A stretch of DNA of 32,018 nt from JAAYQA01 sp964510345 (GCA_964510345.1 CAZEBB010000021.1:1-32018); one strand, 5' to 3'. Shown: positions 14,191 to 23,900, counted from the stretch's first letter. Made by a program: numbers and translations. Notes: generated from the letters alone by a model not told the origin.

Positions 14191-16116
14191 TTACATTTCT
14201 TCCGTTGTCGTTCCTTCATCCACCTTATCCAGGTTTTCCTTGATCGTCTCATCGATCTTCTTCACCTGTTCCAGCTCTTCCGGAATCTCTTCCACGCCGG
14301 CTTCCGTATACTTCACAAACAGCGCTTTGAATTCGTCTTCATTCAGCGTCTCTTTTTCAAGCAGCGCTTTGGCGATACCGTGCAGCGCCGGCTTGTGTTG
14401 TTCCAGCAGCGACAGCGCCGTATCGTACGCGACGCCGATGATTCTCTGCATCTCCGCATCGATCTCCGCGGCGACCTCTTCCGAGTAGTTTCTCGTGCGC
14501 CCGAAGTCGCGGCCCATGAAGACTTCTTCGTCATCTTGCCCGTACGTCATCGGACCGAGCTTTTCGCTCATCCCGTAGTGCGTCACCATGGATCGTGCGA
14601 TCTTCGTCGCGCGCTCGATGTCGTTGGATGCACCGGTGGAGATGTCGTCCAGTACGGTCGCCTCTGCCGCGCGTCCGCCCAACAGAGTGATCAGCCGGTG
14701 TTCCATTTGCCGCTTGGTCATATAGTTGCGGTCTTCCGCCGGAATATAAGCGGTAAACCCACCGGCGCGCCCCCTCGGTATGATCGTAATCATATGGACG
14801 GGGTCCGTATCCGGCAATAGCGACGATGTGATCGCGTGACCGGCTTCATGATACGCCGTCAACACGCGTTCCTTTTCGATGACCACGCGACTCTTCTTCT
14901 CCGGTCCCGCGACGACTTTAATCGCCGCTTCTTCGAAGATCCAGCGCGGAATCAGCTTGAGATTATGACGTGCCGTTAAGAGCGCCGCTTCATTGGTCAG
15001 GTTCTCCAAATCCGCCGGGGTGAAGCCCGAGGTGCGCTTTGCGATTTCTTCTAAATTGACGTCGTCGTCCAGTTTCTTTTTCTTCGTGTGAATTTTAAGG
15101 ATCGCCTCTCGTCCGCGAACATCCGGCAAGCCGACCGTAATCTGTCGGTCAAAGCGACCCGGTCTGAGAATCGCGGGGTCCAATATATCGGGGCGATTGG
15201 TCGCCGCCATGATGATGATCCCCTCGTTCGTCCCGAAGCCGTCCATTTCGACGAGCAATTGGTTTAGCGTCTGCTCGCGCTCGTCGTGCCCGCCGCCAAG
15301 GCCTGCGCCTCTGCGTCGACCAACGGCGTCGATCTCGTCGATAAAGACGATACACGGCGCTTTTTTCTTCGCTTCCGTGAAGAGGTCGCGCACGCGGCTC
15401 GCCCCGACACCGACGAACATCTCGACAAAATCCGAACCGGAAATGCTGAAAAACGGCACTTTTGCTTCACCGGCTACGGCTTTACTCAAATAGGTTTTTC
15501 CGGTTCCGGGAGGGCCTACAAGAAGTACCCCTTTCGGAATCCGCGCACCCAGTTCGATGTATTTTCTCGGATCTTTCAGGAAATCGACGATCTCCATCAG
15601 TTCCGCTTTTTCCTCATCCAGTCCAGCCACCATATCAAAAGTGATGACTTCCCCGTCTTCACGATGCAAACGCGCTTTACTCTTGCCAAAGGACATGACC
15701 CGATTATTGCCGCCCTGCGACTGCGTGATAAACAGGAACCAGATCCCGCCCAACATCAACAATACGAAGAACGTGGGAATCAGTTCGATATACCACGGCG
15801 TCTGTGGGATCGGTTTTCCTACCCACACGACCTCACCGGCTTCCACCTTTTCCTTTAGATACGTGTTATAAAAATCAAATCGGATCTCATCCGGCAAATA
15901 GACTTCAAATGTATCGGAAGTCCCTTTTAGGACCCCTTGCACTGTCGGTCCGACCGATGTCAGCTGCGTGATCTCATCCTGATTAAGATGCTCCACCAGC
16001 TCCGTAACCGTCATTTGCGTCGTTTCGGGGAGATTTTGACCTCTGGCGAACAAATACAGCGCGAGCGCCAGCAAAGGAATCAGGTAAAAGCCCGCTCCTT
16101 TGAAAACTCGATTCAA
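14191..16116 (-). CDS. ftsH: ATP-dependent zinc metalloprotease FtsH
   Basis: Membrane-bound AAA+ protease degrading misfolded and regulatory membrane proteins. The 641-residue protein has two membrane segments (about residues 9-24 and 110-131) enclosing an extracytoplasmic domain, Walker A GPPGTGKT (201-208), Walker B IVFIDEID with Asp260-Glu261, the second region of homology ending RPGRFDRQ, and zinc-binding HEAGH (423-427). The C-terminus is acidic (EGTTTEEM). The start is a TTG with GGGGG upstream; no closer ATG is in frame. It follows hpt as in Bacillus and may also have its own promoter at 16147-16175. Confidence 0.97.
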   Translation of the reverse strand: MNRVFKGAGFYLIPLLALALYLFARGQNLPETTQMTVTELVEHLNQDEITQLTSVGPTVQGVLKGTSDTFEVYLPDEIRFDFYNTYLKEKVEAGEVVWVGKPIPQTPWYIELIPTFFVLLMLGGIWFLFITQSQGGNNRVMSFGKSKARLHREDGEVITFDMVAGLDEEKAELMEIVDFLKDPRKYIELGARIPKGVLLVGPPGTGKTYLSKAVAGEAKVPFFSISGSDFVEMFVGVGASRVRDLFTEAKKKAPCIVFIDEIDAVGRRRGAGLGGGHDEREQTLNQLLVEMDGFGTNEGIIIMAATNRPDILDPAILRPGRFDRQITVGLPDVRGREAILKIHTKKKKLDDDVNLEEIAKRTSGFTPADLENLTNEAALLTARHNLKLIPRWIFEEAAIKVVAGPEKKSRVVIEKERVLTAYHEAGHAITSSLLPDTDPVHMITIIPRGRAGGFTAYIPAEDRNYMTKRQMEHRLITLLGGRAAEATVLDDISTGASNDIERATKIARSMVTHYGMSEKLGPMTYGQDDEEVFMGRDFGRTRNYSEEVAAEIDAEMQRIIGVAYDTALSLLEQHKPALHGIAKALLEKETLNEDEFKALFVKYTEAGVEEIPEELEQVKKIDETIKENLDKVDEGTTTEEM

Positions 16117-16146
16117 TGTGCATTCCCCCTTTCTGAACGTTTAAAT

Positions 16147-16175
16147 ATTCTACCATTTATGCGTAGATTGCGCAA
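16147..16175 (-). promoter_or_regulatory. Possible ftsH promoter
   Basis: TGG-TAGAAT extended -10 (16152-16147) with TTGCGC 17 bp upstream (16175-16170), between hpt and ftsH. The -35 is poor. Confidence 0.5.
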
Positions 16176-16721
16176 TCAAACGCGGTACGCATCCTCATGT
16201 AATACGGCAAGATACGGAAGATTTCGGTATTTCTCGGCAAAGTCCAATCCGTATCCGATGACAAATTTATCCGGCAGCGAGAATCCGACCATGTCCACCG
16301 GCATTTCCGCTTTTCTTCGGTTCGGTTTGTCAAACAGCGTAACGATGGTCACCGAAGCCGTGCCTCGCCCCTCCAAATTCTCGCGAATATAGTTGAGCGT
16401 GTATCCCGAGTCGATGATGTCCTCCACGATGATCACATGCTTTCCTTCGACCGAAGAATCCAGATCTTTCAATATGCGAACCACTCCGCTCGATGTGGTG
16501 GACTTGCCGTAACTCGACACCGCCATAAAGTCAAATGTGACCGGAAGGTCGATTTGACGCGCCAGGTCCGCCATGAAAAGCACCGAGCCCTTGAGTATTC
16601 CTACCAGCACTACTTCTTTGCCCTTCCATCGCTCCGTGATATTGGCGCCCATCTCCCGGATCTTCTCCTGAATCTGTTCTTCCGTGAGCAGAATCTCACA
16701 AATCTCATCGTATTGGTGCAT
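16176..16721 (-). CDS. hpt: Hypoxanthine phosphoribosyltransferase
   Basis: Purine salvage enzyme transferring phosphoribose from PRPP to hypoxanthine or guanine. The 181-residue protein has the PRPP-binding signature VIIVEDIIDSGYTL (about residues 96-109), LVGILKGSVLFMADL near the N-terminus and the flexible-loop segment SSYGKSTTSSG, then the base-binding end DKFVIGYGLDFAEKYRNLPY. It overlaps tilS by 17 bp and has GGAGG upstream of the ATG. The tilS-hpt-ftsH order is conserved in Bacillota. Confidence 0.97.
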   Translation of the reverse strand: MHQYDEICEILLTEEQIQEKIREMGANITERWKGKEVVLVGILKGSVLFMADLARQIDLPVTFDFMAVSSYGKSTTSSGVVRILKDLDSSVEGKHVIIVEDIIDSGYTLNYIRENLEGRGTASVTIVTLFDKPNRRKAEMPVDMVGFSLPDKFVIGYGLDFAEKYRNLPYLAVLHEDAYRV

Positions 16722-18075
16722 TCGTATCCTCCCGTCTCCATTGGTACCGAATATAGTTTATACCCTCTTGGCATCTGGTTTTCTCACTCTTTTGATGCCC
16801 AACGATCCACGCGACTTCGTCGCCGATACAAAACAGCGGCCATGTGTCCCGAAGATCTACGCGCAGTTTCAGATCGCGCATGCTCTCCGCGATCGATTTT
16901 CGACCCTTCATTCCAAAAGGTTGAATCCAATCCTTCGGGTCCCTCACCCGAAGCACCGCCTGTGCCGCTACCGCTTCCGGTAGATACAGTACCGTCGGGT
17001 CCTTCACGTCCGATGGCTCCCATAGAGCCGCTCGGCTTTTTGAAAAAAGAAAATCGCCCCAACGAAATTCGTCTCCCACAGACGCTAACGGTATCGCATC
17101 GGGGATCTGCTGCACCACTTCCTTGGCCAGCAGGCCGCTTTGCGTCACGGCAAATTCAAGACCCGAAAGCCTCGTGTACGCGCCGGTGCGGCTGTGCCAG
17201 ACCTTCGCAATTTCCTCTATCTGCGCCCGTGTCAATCCTTCGGGGTTCCCTTTTAATTCTACCACACATGCGCGAATAATCGCGCGTTGTAAAGCACTTG
17301 AAACCGAAGAAAATGCATGGGCCTCCAATAGAATTTCTTGCTGGCCGGTGCGATGCCCGGAAAAGAAATCCGAGACCGCTTCGGCGATAATACACTGCGC
17401 ATCCTCCGCATTGTCCGACAAGGTCAACAGCGCCTGATCGATGCGCGGATTCACTTTTCGCAACGACGGAACGACCTCGTGACGCAGGAAGTTTCTCGTA
17501 TAGTGCGTCTGCGCATTCGTTTCGTCCCATCGGTATTCGATCCCCTGTTTCTCCACATAAGCGATGATCTGTTCCTTGTCATACGGGAGCAGCGGCCGTA
17601 GCAGCCCGCCCTTTTTTCGGCGCATGCCGATCAACCCGTCAACTCCGGTGCCCCTTACAATATGAAGGAGGATCGACTCGATCTGGTCCGAACGGTGATG
17701 CCCGGTTGCCACAAAGCGGCTCTTCGTCAGCTTTTGAATCTCGGAAAAATGAGCATAGCGGCGCCTTCGCCCCATCATCTCGACACTCAACCCGTGCTCT
17801 CTCGCTTCCTTTTGGATATCCGCATAGCAGGGATAATACGTGATGCCGAACAGTTCCGCCTGCTCTTGGACAAACTGCGCATCTCGATTGGCTGTCTCGC
17901 GAAGTCCATGATGCAGATGAGCGATATACAGCCGTACGGAAGTGTGATCGAGTCGAAAGCGATTCAGCAAATGCAAAAGCGCCATCGAGTCCGGTCCTCC
18001 CGACACACCGATGACGATCCCGTCGCCTTTTGCCAAACCGATCGTAGATAACCATTGGAAAACTTCGTTCTTCAT
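16705..18075 (-). CDS. tilS: tRNA(Ile)-lysidine synthase
   Basis: Modifies C34 of the CAU-anticodon tRNA-Ile to lysidine, which makes it read AUA; essential in most bacteria. The PP-loop IGVSGGPDSMALLHLL is at about residues 22-37, with ATGHHRSDQIESILLHIVRGTGVDGLIGM as the second conserved block and DETN-TRNFLRHEVVP after it. The C-terminal substrate-binding domain includes FGMKGRKSIAESMRDLKLR and a RDTWPLFCIGDEVAWIVGH-like ending. The 456-residue length is normal. GGAGG lies 4 nt before the ATG and 5 nt after the T run of the yabR terminator. Confidence 0.96.
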   Translation of the reverse strand: MKNEVFQWLSTIGLAKGDGIVIGVSGGPDSMALLHLLNRFRLDHTSVRLYIAHLHHGLRETANRDAQFVQEQAELFGITYYPCYADIQKEAREHGLSVEMMGRRRRYAHFSEIQKLTKSRFVATGHHRSDQIESILLHIVRGTGVDGLIGMRRKKGGLLRPLLPYDKEQIIAYVEKQGIEYRWDETNAQTHYTRNFLRHEVVPSLRKVNPRIDQALLTLSDNAEDAQCIIAEAVSDFFSGHRTGQQEILLEAHAFSSVSSALQRAIIRACVVELKGNPEGLTRAQIEEIAKVWHSRTGAYTRLSGLEFAVTQSGLLAKEVVQQIPDAIPLASVGDEFRWGDFLFSKSRAALWEPSDVKDPTVLYLPEAVAAQAVLRVRDPKDWIQPFGMKGRKSIAESMRDLKLRVDLRDTWPLFCIGDEVAWIVGHQKSEKTRCQEGINYIRYQWRREDTNAPIR

Positions 18076-18089
18076 GGAGCCTCCAAAAC

Positions 18090-18112
18090 AAAAAACCGGC
18101 GGAACCGGTTTT
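18090..18112 (-). terminator. Intrinsic terminator between yabR and tilS
   Basis: AAAACCGG-TTCCG-CCGGTTTT continuing into a T run on the minus strand. The first stem bases overlap the yabR stop codon, and the T run ends 5 nt before the tilS GGAGG. Confidence 0.85.
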
Positions 18113-18536
18113 ACGCGTGCGCATTTCGACCGCGGGAACGATGGCCGGCGTGGCGCTTGTTCTCGCGATGCTTGATTTGATCGTTTTTTTCGTTGCTTTC
18201 TTTTAAAAATCGGGTGAGCTTGTCTTCAAACGTCATCTCTTTTTCTCTGACGGGTGGCTGAGGTTTCTTAAACTCTCGTGGTTTCATCGTCTTTTCCGGG
18301 CTCGGGGCCGCGGCTTTGCGGATGGACAGGCTGACCTTTCCATCGCGGATCTCCATAACTCTTACTTTAACAATGTCATCTCTCTGAAGAAAGTCCTGGA
18401 TCGCTTCGACATAGCGATCGGAAACTTCCGAAATATGTACTAATCCGCTTTCTCCACCTGGAAGCGCTACAAAAGCACCGAATTTTGTGATTCCTGTAAC
18501 TTTCCCTTCCAAGATTTGCCCTACCTCAACCGGCAT
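18111..18536 (-). CDS. yabR: S1 RNA-binding domain protein (YabR/general stress protein 13 type)
   Basis: 141-residue protein with one S1 OB-fold at residues about 1-75 (VEVGQILEGKVTGITKFGAFVALPGGESGLVHISEVSDRYV, then VKVRVMEIRDGKVSLSIRKA). The C-terminal half is basic and disordered (KPREFKKPQPP, KHRENKRHAGHRSRGR), likely to touch RNA or ribosomes. Relatives are ribosome-associated S1 proteins and sit after divIC in Bacillus, as here. A strong promoter lies directly upstream, so it is probably well expressed. The detailed role is not known. Confidence 0.88.
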   Translation of the reverse strand: MPVEVGQILEGKVTGITKFGAFVALPGGESGLVHISEVSDRYVEAIQDFLQRDDIVKVRVMEIRDGKVSLSIRKAAAPSPEKTMKPREFKKPQPPVREKEMTFEDKLTRFLKESNEKNDQIKHRENKRHAGHRSRGRNAHA

Positions 18537-18569
18537 AAAACTGTGGCTCCCCCTTTAAACATTTTCTAG

Positions 18570-18598
18570 AGTATATCTGACAAACAGACGCCTGTCAA
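18570..18598 (-). promoter_or_regulatory. yabR promoter
   Basis: TTGACA (18598-18593), 17-bp spacer, TATACT (18575-18570), between divIC and yabR. Confidence 0.85.
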
Positions 18599-18617
18599 TC
18601 ACAAGTAGAAGGCCTAC

Positions 18618-19058
18618 CTACTCCTCGTCTTCGCCCGCGGGTTCCGGCTCTGTTTCCGGTTCCGACTCAGTCTCGGGCTCAGGCTCCGTCGCAGCTTCCG
18701 TCGCCTCCGGCTCTGTCTCCGGTTCTTCGGTGCGCTCTACATCCGCAGGATCCGGTAACACTAGGCGTGTCGGCGTCTGCTCTGTCGGCACCATCCCGTA
18801 TTTTCTTGCCCACTCCAAGATGAAGTCTTTGTCATCCTTTTTCTCAAGCGCGGCCTCCAAGTCCCTGATCTCCGCTTCGATACTCTCATTCTCCGCCTCT
18901 TGTTCGGCGATCGCAGCTTCGTACTCGCGATAGAGCTTTCTCTGTTCCAGTTGCGAATTAACGACCCACAGCCCGATCACGAGAATTCCCACCCCGATGG
19001 AGATCCACAGCCTCTTCTTGTTTTTTTGTCTCTGTTTTCGCCTTCGCTGTCTCTCCAT
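18618..19058 (-). CDS. divIC: Septum formation initiator (DivIC/FtsB family)
   Basis: 146-residue bitopic membrane protein. A very basic N-terminus (RQRRRKQRQKNKKR) is followed by one membrane segment (WISIGVGILVIGLWVV) and a coiled coil (REYEAAIAEQEAENESIEAEIRDLEAAL), then ARKYGMVPT, the typical DivIC/FtsB end. It would act in the divisome with FtsL and DivIB. A glutamate- and threonine-rich tail of about 40 residues (EPETEPEATEAATEP...) follows, unlike typical DivIC. The ATG at 19058 has GAGGTG 6 nt upstream; a GTG at 19073 is less likely. yabP and yabQ, found before divIC in spore formers, are absent. Confidence 0.9.
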   Translation of the reverse strand: MERQRRRKQRQKNKKRLWISIGVGILVIGLWVVNSQLEQRKLYREYEAAIAEQEAENESIEAEIRDLEAALEKKDDKDFILEWARKYGMVPTEQTPTRLVLPDPADVERTEEPETEPEATEAATEPEPETESEPETEPEPAGEDEE

Positions 19059-19098
19059 GCCGTCACCTCTCACCCTATTTTACCACGAATCGACGCAC

Positions 19099-19341
19099 TT
19101 AGCCGTTGATGCGATACATCTCTTCCGCCTGCTCCTTGCGCGGCGACTCGATCAGTTGCAGCACGGTAAAGCGTAAATCCCGCTCTCCGAAACGAACGGT
19201 GATCTCGTCCCCTACGGCGACCTCATCGCCGGCTTTCATCGGGCGACCGTTGCGCACCACGCGTCCGGTATCGCACGCCTGTTTCGCGATTGTGCGTCTT
19301 TTGATGATGCGGCTGTCTTTTAAAAATTTATCTACTCGCAT
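19099..19341 (-). CDS. rqcP: S4-domain ribosome quality control protein RqcP
   Basis: 80-residue protein consisting of one S4 RNA-binding domain: MRVDKFLKDSRIIKRRTIAKQACDTGRVVRNGRPMKAGDEVAVGDEI. RqcP (formerly YabO) works with RqcH to add alanine tails to stalled nascent chains on 50S subunits. The ATG at 19341 is used because GAGAGGG lies 4 nt upstream and the conserved MRVDKFLK starts there; the longer open frame runs through the hup terminator. It follows hup and precedes divIC, matching the yabO position in Bacillus. Confidence 0.93.
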   Translation of the reverse strand: MRVDKFLKDSRIIKRRTIAKQACDTGRVVRNGRPMKAGDEVAVGDEITVRFGERDLRFTVLQLIESPRKEQAEEMYRING

Positions 19342-19355
19342 GAAACCCTCTCTAC

Positions 19356-19383
19356 AAAAAAGAATCAGGTACAAGACCTGATT
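19356..19383 (-). terminator. Intrinsic terminator between hup and rqcP
   Basis: AATCAGGT-CTTGT-ACCTGATT, then C and six T on the minus strand. The T run ends 3 nt before the rqcP ribosome binding site. Confidence 0.9.
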
Positions 19384-19421
19384 CCAAAGTCATAACAATC
19401 ATATCGTCGAAAGGACGGATG

Positions 19422-19700
19422 TTATTTATTAACAGCTTCTTTAAGCGATTTTCCGGCTTTGAAAACAGGTGCTTTCGATTTCGGAATTTTGATCACTTGC
19501 TCCGGATTTCTCGGGTTTCTTCCTTCTCTTGCTTTTCTTTCTCTCGCTTCAAAAGTACCGAATCCTACGAGTTGAACTTTTTCGCCTTTGACGAGTGCTT
19601 CTTCAACCGTCTTTAAGAATGCATTGAGTGCGCGTTCGGATTCAGCTTTGGTCAGCTGGCTTTTTTCCGCCATATTGGCAAGTAATTCTGATTTGTTCAT
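19422..19700 (-). CDS. hup: DNA-binding protein HU
   Basis: 92-residue nucleoid protein. MNKSELLANMAEKSQLTKAESERALNAFLKTVEEAL is the dimerisation half, followed by VQLVGFGTFEARERKAREGRNPRNPEQVIKIP, the DNA-clasping arm with its conserved GRNPRNP, and the final PVFKAGKSLKEAVN. The ATG at 19700 has AGGAGG upstream; the open frame extends 16 codons further without support. A strong promoter and a hairpin with a T run precede it, giving a leader of about 150 nt. Confidence 0.97.
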   Translation of the reverse strand: MNKSELLANMAEKSQLTKAESERALNAFLKTVEEALVKGEKVQLVGFGTFEARERKAREGRNPRNPEQVIKIPKSKAPVFKAGKSLKEAVNK

Positions 19701-19795
19701 CCTTGTCCTCCTTAAGATATGGGATGCAATTTTATGCAATTCTCCCAAGTTACTACGTATTTACCCTCTTCTCTTGAAAATCCAACACTTCCAAG

Positions 19796-19840
19796 AAAAA
19801 AGGTATCGGGCGAATTCTGATTCAATCCGAATCGCCCAAT
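19796..19840 (-). terminator. Hairpin with T run in the hup leader
   Basis: ATTGGGCGA pairs with TCGCCCGAT (one G-U), followed by ACC and six T on the minus strand. It lies downstream of the hup promoter. It could end prsA transcripts, attenuate hup, or both; no other terminator follows prsA. Confidence 0.6.
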
Positions 19841-19855
19841 ATTTGCGTTCGTCCT

Positions 19856-19884
19856 ATTATACTGAAAAGCTGTTGATTTGGCAA
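19856..19884 (-). promoter_or_regulatory. hup promoter
   Basis: TTGCCA (19884-19879), 17-bp spacer, TATAAT (19861-19856), in the gap between prsA and hup. Confidence 0.85.
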
Positions 19885-19924
19885 TATATTTGTTGTTTTT
19901 TTCGATATTTTCTACTTTTTGATG

Positions 19925-20953
19925 CTATTCGGTCGCTTCGGTACCCTCCGAAGCTGCCGGCTCCGTCACTTGTGGCGCTTCCGTGCCTGCCGGTTCCGTC
20001 AACGCTTCCGTTGCCGCCTCAGTCTTTGCCGCTTCCGCATCAAAGTCGATCAGGCGCTCAACTTTCGCCTTCAGCTCAAGTTCTTTCAAGTAATTGCCGT
20101 GACCTTCCGTCGCTAAGGTTTGTCTGATTTGATCCTTGAACATCTCCAAATCCCCTTTGCGGTCGCTCACTTTGATGATGTGAAAACCGAATTGCGATTG
20201 TACGGGGTCCGACACTTGTCCGGGTTCCAGTGCAAACGCCGCCTCAGAAAACTCCGGCACCATCGTCTGGTGCGTAAACTCTCCCAAGTCTCCGCCATTT
20301 TCCGCCGATCCGACATCGGTCGAGACTTCTTTTGCCACGGCGGCAAAGTCTTCACCCGCATCCAAGCGAGCTTTGACCGCTTTGGCTTCTTCTTCCGTCT
20401 CCACGAGAATGTGGCTTGCCGTCACCGTATCATACGCTTGACGGTTGGCTTCGTAGTACTCTTTGATTTTCTCGTCCGTGATATCTGCTTGTGCCGTGTA
20501 CATATCTAAGTGTTTTTTATAGAGGAGATTTTGTTTGGAGTACTTTGCGAACTCTTCATCCGAGAATCCGGTGTCTTCCAGGAATTTCTTGTAATCCTCT
20601 TCACTGCCGACCGTCGTCTTCGAATCGACAATCGCCTGTTCTTCTTCCTCCGGCGTAATGGTAACGTCATTCTTTGCCAAGTCCGCTTCCATCAATCGAT
20701 AGATGATCATCAGACCCAATACTTGGTCTTTCAGTTCGGTTTCCATCGTGCGGCCGGTCGGTCCCGGGGATTTTAAGAACTCCTCGCCGTACTGCAATGT
20801 GTACAGCTTTTCATTCATCCCGTACTCGTAATCAAACTCTTCTCTTGTAATCTCTTTGCCGTCGACTTTTGCGACCGCGGTCGAGGTGGCGCATGCGCTT
20901 AACAGCATCACCAGCGCCAGCATCAGAGCGGCGCCTTTTTTCATAAACTGCAT
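19925..20953 (-). CDS. prsA: Foldase lipoprotein with parvulin peptidyl-prolyl isomerase domain (PrsA/SurA type)
   Basis: 342-residue extracytoplasmic folding factor. The signal peptide ends in the lipobox LSAC with Cys21 as lipid anchor. A SurA-like helical N-domain (AVAKVDGKEITREEFDYEYG) is followed by the parvulin domain at about residues 177-267 (SHILVETEEEAKAVKARLDAGEDFAAVA, GGDLGEF, FGFHIIKVSDR). The last 35 residues are a Thr/Glu/Ala-rich tail. It follows mfd directly: the ATG is 3 nt after the mfd stop region and its AAGGAG is inside the end of mfd. Symbol given by family; the client proteins are unknown. Confidence 0.9.
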   Translation of the reverse strand: MQFMKKGAALMLALVMLLSACATSTAVAKVDGKEITREEFDYEYGMNEKLYTLQYGEEFLKSPGPTGRTMETELKDQVLGLMIIYRLMEADLAKNDVTITPEEEEQAIVDSKTTVGSEEDYKKFLEDTGFSDEEFAKYSKQNLLYKKHLDMYTAQADITDEKIKEYYEANRQAYDTVTASHILVETEEEAKAVKARLDAGEDFAAVAKEVSTDVGSAENGGDLGEFTHQTMVPEFSEAAFALEPGQVSDPVQSQFGFHIIKVSDRKGDLEMFKDQIRQTLATEGHGNYLKELELKAKVERLIDFDAEAAKTEAATEALTEPAGTEAPQVTEPAASEGTEATE

Positions 20954-23900
20954 TTAGTTCTCCTTCTTTCCTTTAATGGAGGCGATCGTGCGTAAAAACG
21001 CCAATGACTCCTGTAATTTTTCCTGTTTCCACAGGAAGCGAATCGATGGGGTGTCCGACAAATTGAACGTAGCCAGTCCTTGATAGGACTCGCTGATCTT
21101 TGCGATCTCAGGCAGTGTGAACATCGTGTTATCAGCGTATGAGAAGATCATTTCACCTTTTAGTTCGCTGATACGATCAAACCCGAGCCCCGCCGCCAAG
21201 CTCTTCAGCCGCTGGGCAACGATGATATTATACACCGTCTCCGGGATGTCGCCAAATCGGTCGATGAGTTCTTCGATGACGATCTCGAAATCTTCCTGCG
21301 TCGAAATGGCGGCGATCTTCTTGTACGCCTCCATCTTCTGCTCGTTGTCCGAGATATAATCCACCGGGATGAACCCGTCGATGTGGATATCCAGCTCAAT
21401 CTCGCGAAGATAGCTGACATCCTCTCCGCGTGCGCGCTTGATCGCCTCTTCCAGGTATTTGACGTACAAGTCGTACCCGATCGCCTCGATATGACCGGAC
21501 TGACTCTCCCCTAAGAGATTGCCCGCCCCGCGAAGCTCCAAGTCGCGCATGGCGATCTTGTAGCCCGAGCCGAACTCACTGAAGTCGCGGATGGCCATGA
21601 GCCGTTTTTCCGCCGTCTCCTGCAGCACTTTGTCCTTCTCATACGTAAAGTACGCGTAGGATGTGCGGTTGCTGCGGCCGATCCTCCCTTTCAACTGATA
21701 CATCTGTGACAGACCCATTCTGTCCGCATCATACACGATCATTGTGTTGACATTTTGTATATCGAGTCCCGTTTCGATAATTGTCGTGCACAACAGTATA
21801 TCATACTCGCCGTCGATGAAGCTCTGCATGATATTCTCCAGTTGCCGCTCCGGCATCTGTCCGTGCCCGACGCCGATGCGCGCATGCGGAAGCATGTGCT
21901 GGATCTCGAGCGCCATCTTGTCGATGTCGTACACGCGGTTGTAGACGAAGTAGATCTGCCCGCCCCGGTCCAACTCCCGCTGCATCGCGCCGCCGATGAT
22001 CCCGCGGTCGTACTCCAATACATAGGTCGTCGTGGGGAAGCGCTCCTCCGGGGGCTCGTCCAAAAGGCTCATGTCGCGAATCCCGATCAGCCCCATCTGG
22101 AGCGTACGAGGGATGGGCGTCGCAGAAAGCGTCAGCACATCCACCTGCTCCGTCATCGCCTTGAGTTTCTCTTTATGGCGCACCCCGAAGCGCTGCTCCT
22201 CATCCACGATCAAAAGGCCCAAGTCTTTAAAGGCCAAGTCTTTGGAGAGCAGACTGTGTGTACCCACCAAAAAGTCCACATAGCCCCGCTTCGTGTCCGC
22301 GATCACTCGTCGGTGGTCCGCCGGCGTGCGAAAGCGGCTCAGCACCTCCACCCGTACCGGGTAGTCCCGGAAGCGTTCCTTCGCCGTTTGAAAATGCTGT
22401 TGCGCGAGGATCGTCGTCGGGCACAATAGCGCCACCTGCTTGCCGTCCATAATCGCCTTAAAGCCCGCGCGCAGGGCGACCTCCGTCTTCCCGTAGCCGA
22501 CATCTCCGCACAGCAGGCGGTCCATCGGTCGGTCCGATTCCATATCTTTTTTAATCTCTCCGATGCTGCGCACCTGCGAGAGCGTCTCTTCATAAATAAA
22601 GTTTTCTTCAAATTCCAGTTGCCACGGCGTGTCGGCCGAAAAGGCATAGCCCTTTTTCTCCGCGCGCTTCGCATAGAGGATGATCAAATCCTCTGCGATC
22701 TCCTCCACCGCTTTTTTTGCGCGCGATTTCGTCTTGCGCCACTCCGGGCTGTTTAAGCGATTGAGCTTCGGCCCTTTTCCCGTGTCCGACTGGCTGATGT
22801 ACTTTTGGATCAGCTGCAACTGGTCCGTCGGAATATAGAGCCGGTCGTTTCCGTGATATTGGATCAGGATATAATCGTTGATGTGATCGGCGACTTTGAG
22901 CTGTTCAAAGCCGACAAATCGCCCGATCCCGTGGTTTTCGTGTACGACGAAGTCCCCGGGCACGAGGTCCGCCGTCTTTAAGAGCTGCTTGGGCTTTTTG
23001 CGACGCATCCTCTCCGCACCGACCTTTGCCCGTCCGTAGATCTCTTTATGGGTGACGATCAAAAATCGGCTATTGGGGAAGTAGATCCCCGCACTCAGCG
23101 AGAGCGTGGTCAGGATCACCCCCGGCACGCCGGATTCTTTGGCTTCCGTAAAGACCTGTAAATCGCGCCCCAAGAGCTCCGAGCGCATCAGTTCGATGCG
23201 ATCCTCCGAGCCCAGCGCCAAGAGTACGGTCGTACCTTGCGACACCAGATCCTTCAGTCGGTCAAAGAAGACCTCCATCTGCCCGCCGAAGTTTTCCGCC
23301 TCCAGCGCCTTCATCTCGATAATGCGCTTCGGGTTGAGCAGTCGTACCCGCTTCATGAGCTGCGAGGCGTTCACCGTGCGCTTCGTCTGGATGCGCTCCA
23401 TCACTTGCGCAGCGCCGTACCACACCTTCTCGTGGCTGGCGAATACCTCGCCCTTTTCGATGCCGTCCGTCACCTGTTCGAGCAGCTGGTCCACCTGTTG
23501 CATAAAGCGGTCGTAGATGCGAGAGATGTCGTCGGCGATGACAACCGCCTCTTCCGGCAGGTAGTCCAGTAGACTGGCCGATCCTTTTTCCTCCAGATAC
23601 GGGATCAGCAGATGCATATTAGAAAGCGCCAAGCCTTCGTTCACCTGCTCGCGAAGCATCGTGAACTTGTCGATCGCGTGTTCCACATTTACGCCGTGCA
23701 TATACTTGTTCTCGTAACGGCGGATGTCCTTGTCCATGCCCTTCAGGATCGCAGAAATATCCGCGTGGTCGATCAAAAGGTCCTTGGCCGGTCCCACGCG
23801 TACGGCGTCTTTCGGCTCCACCGAGCGCTGCGTTTGGATGTCGAATGTGCGGATCGAGTCGATCTCCGTGTCAAACAGCTCCAAACGGTACGGGAGCGGC

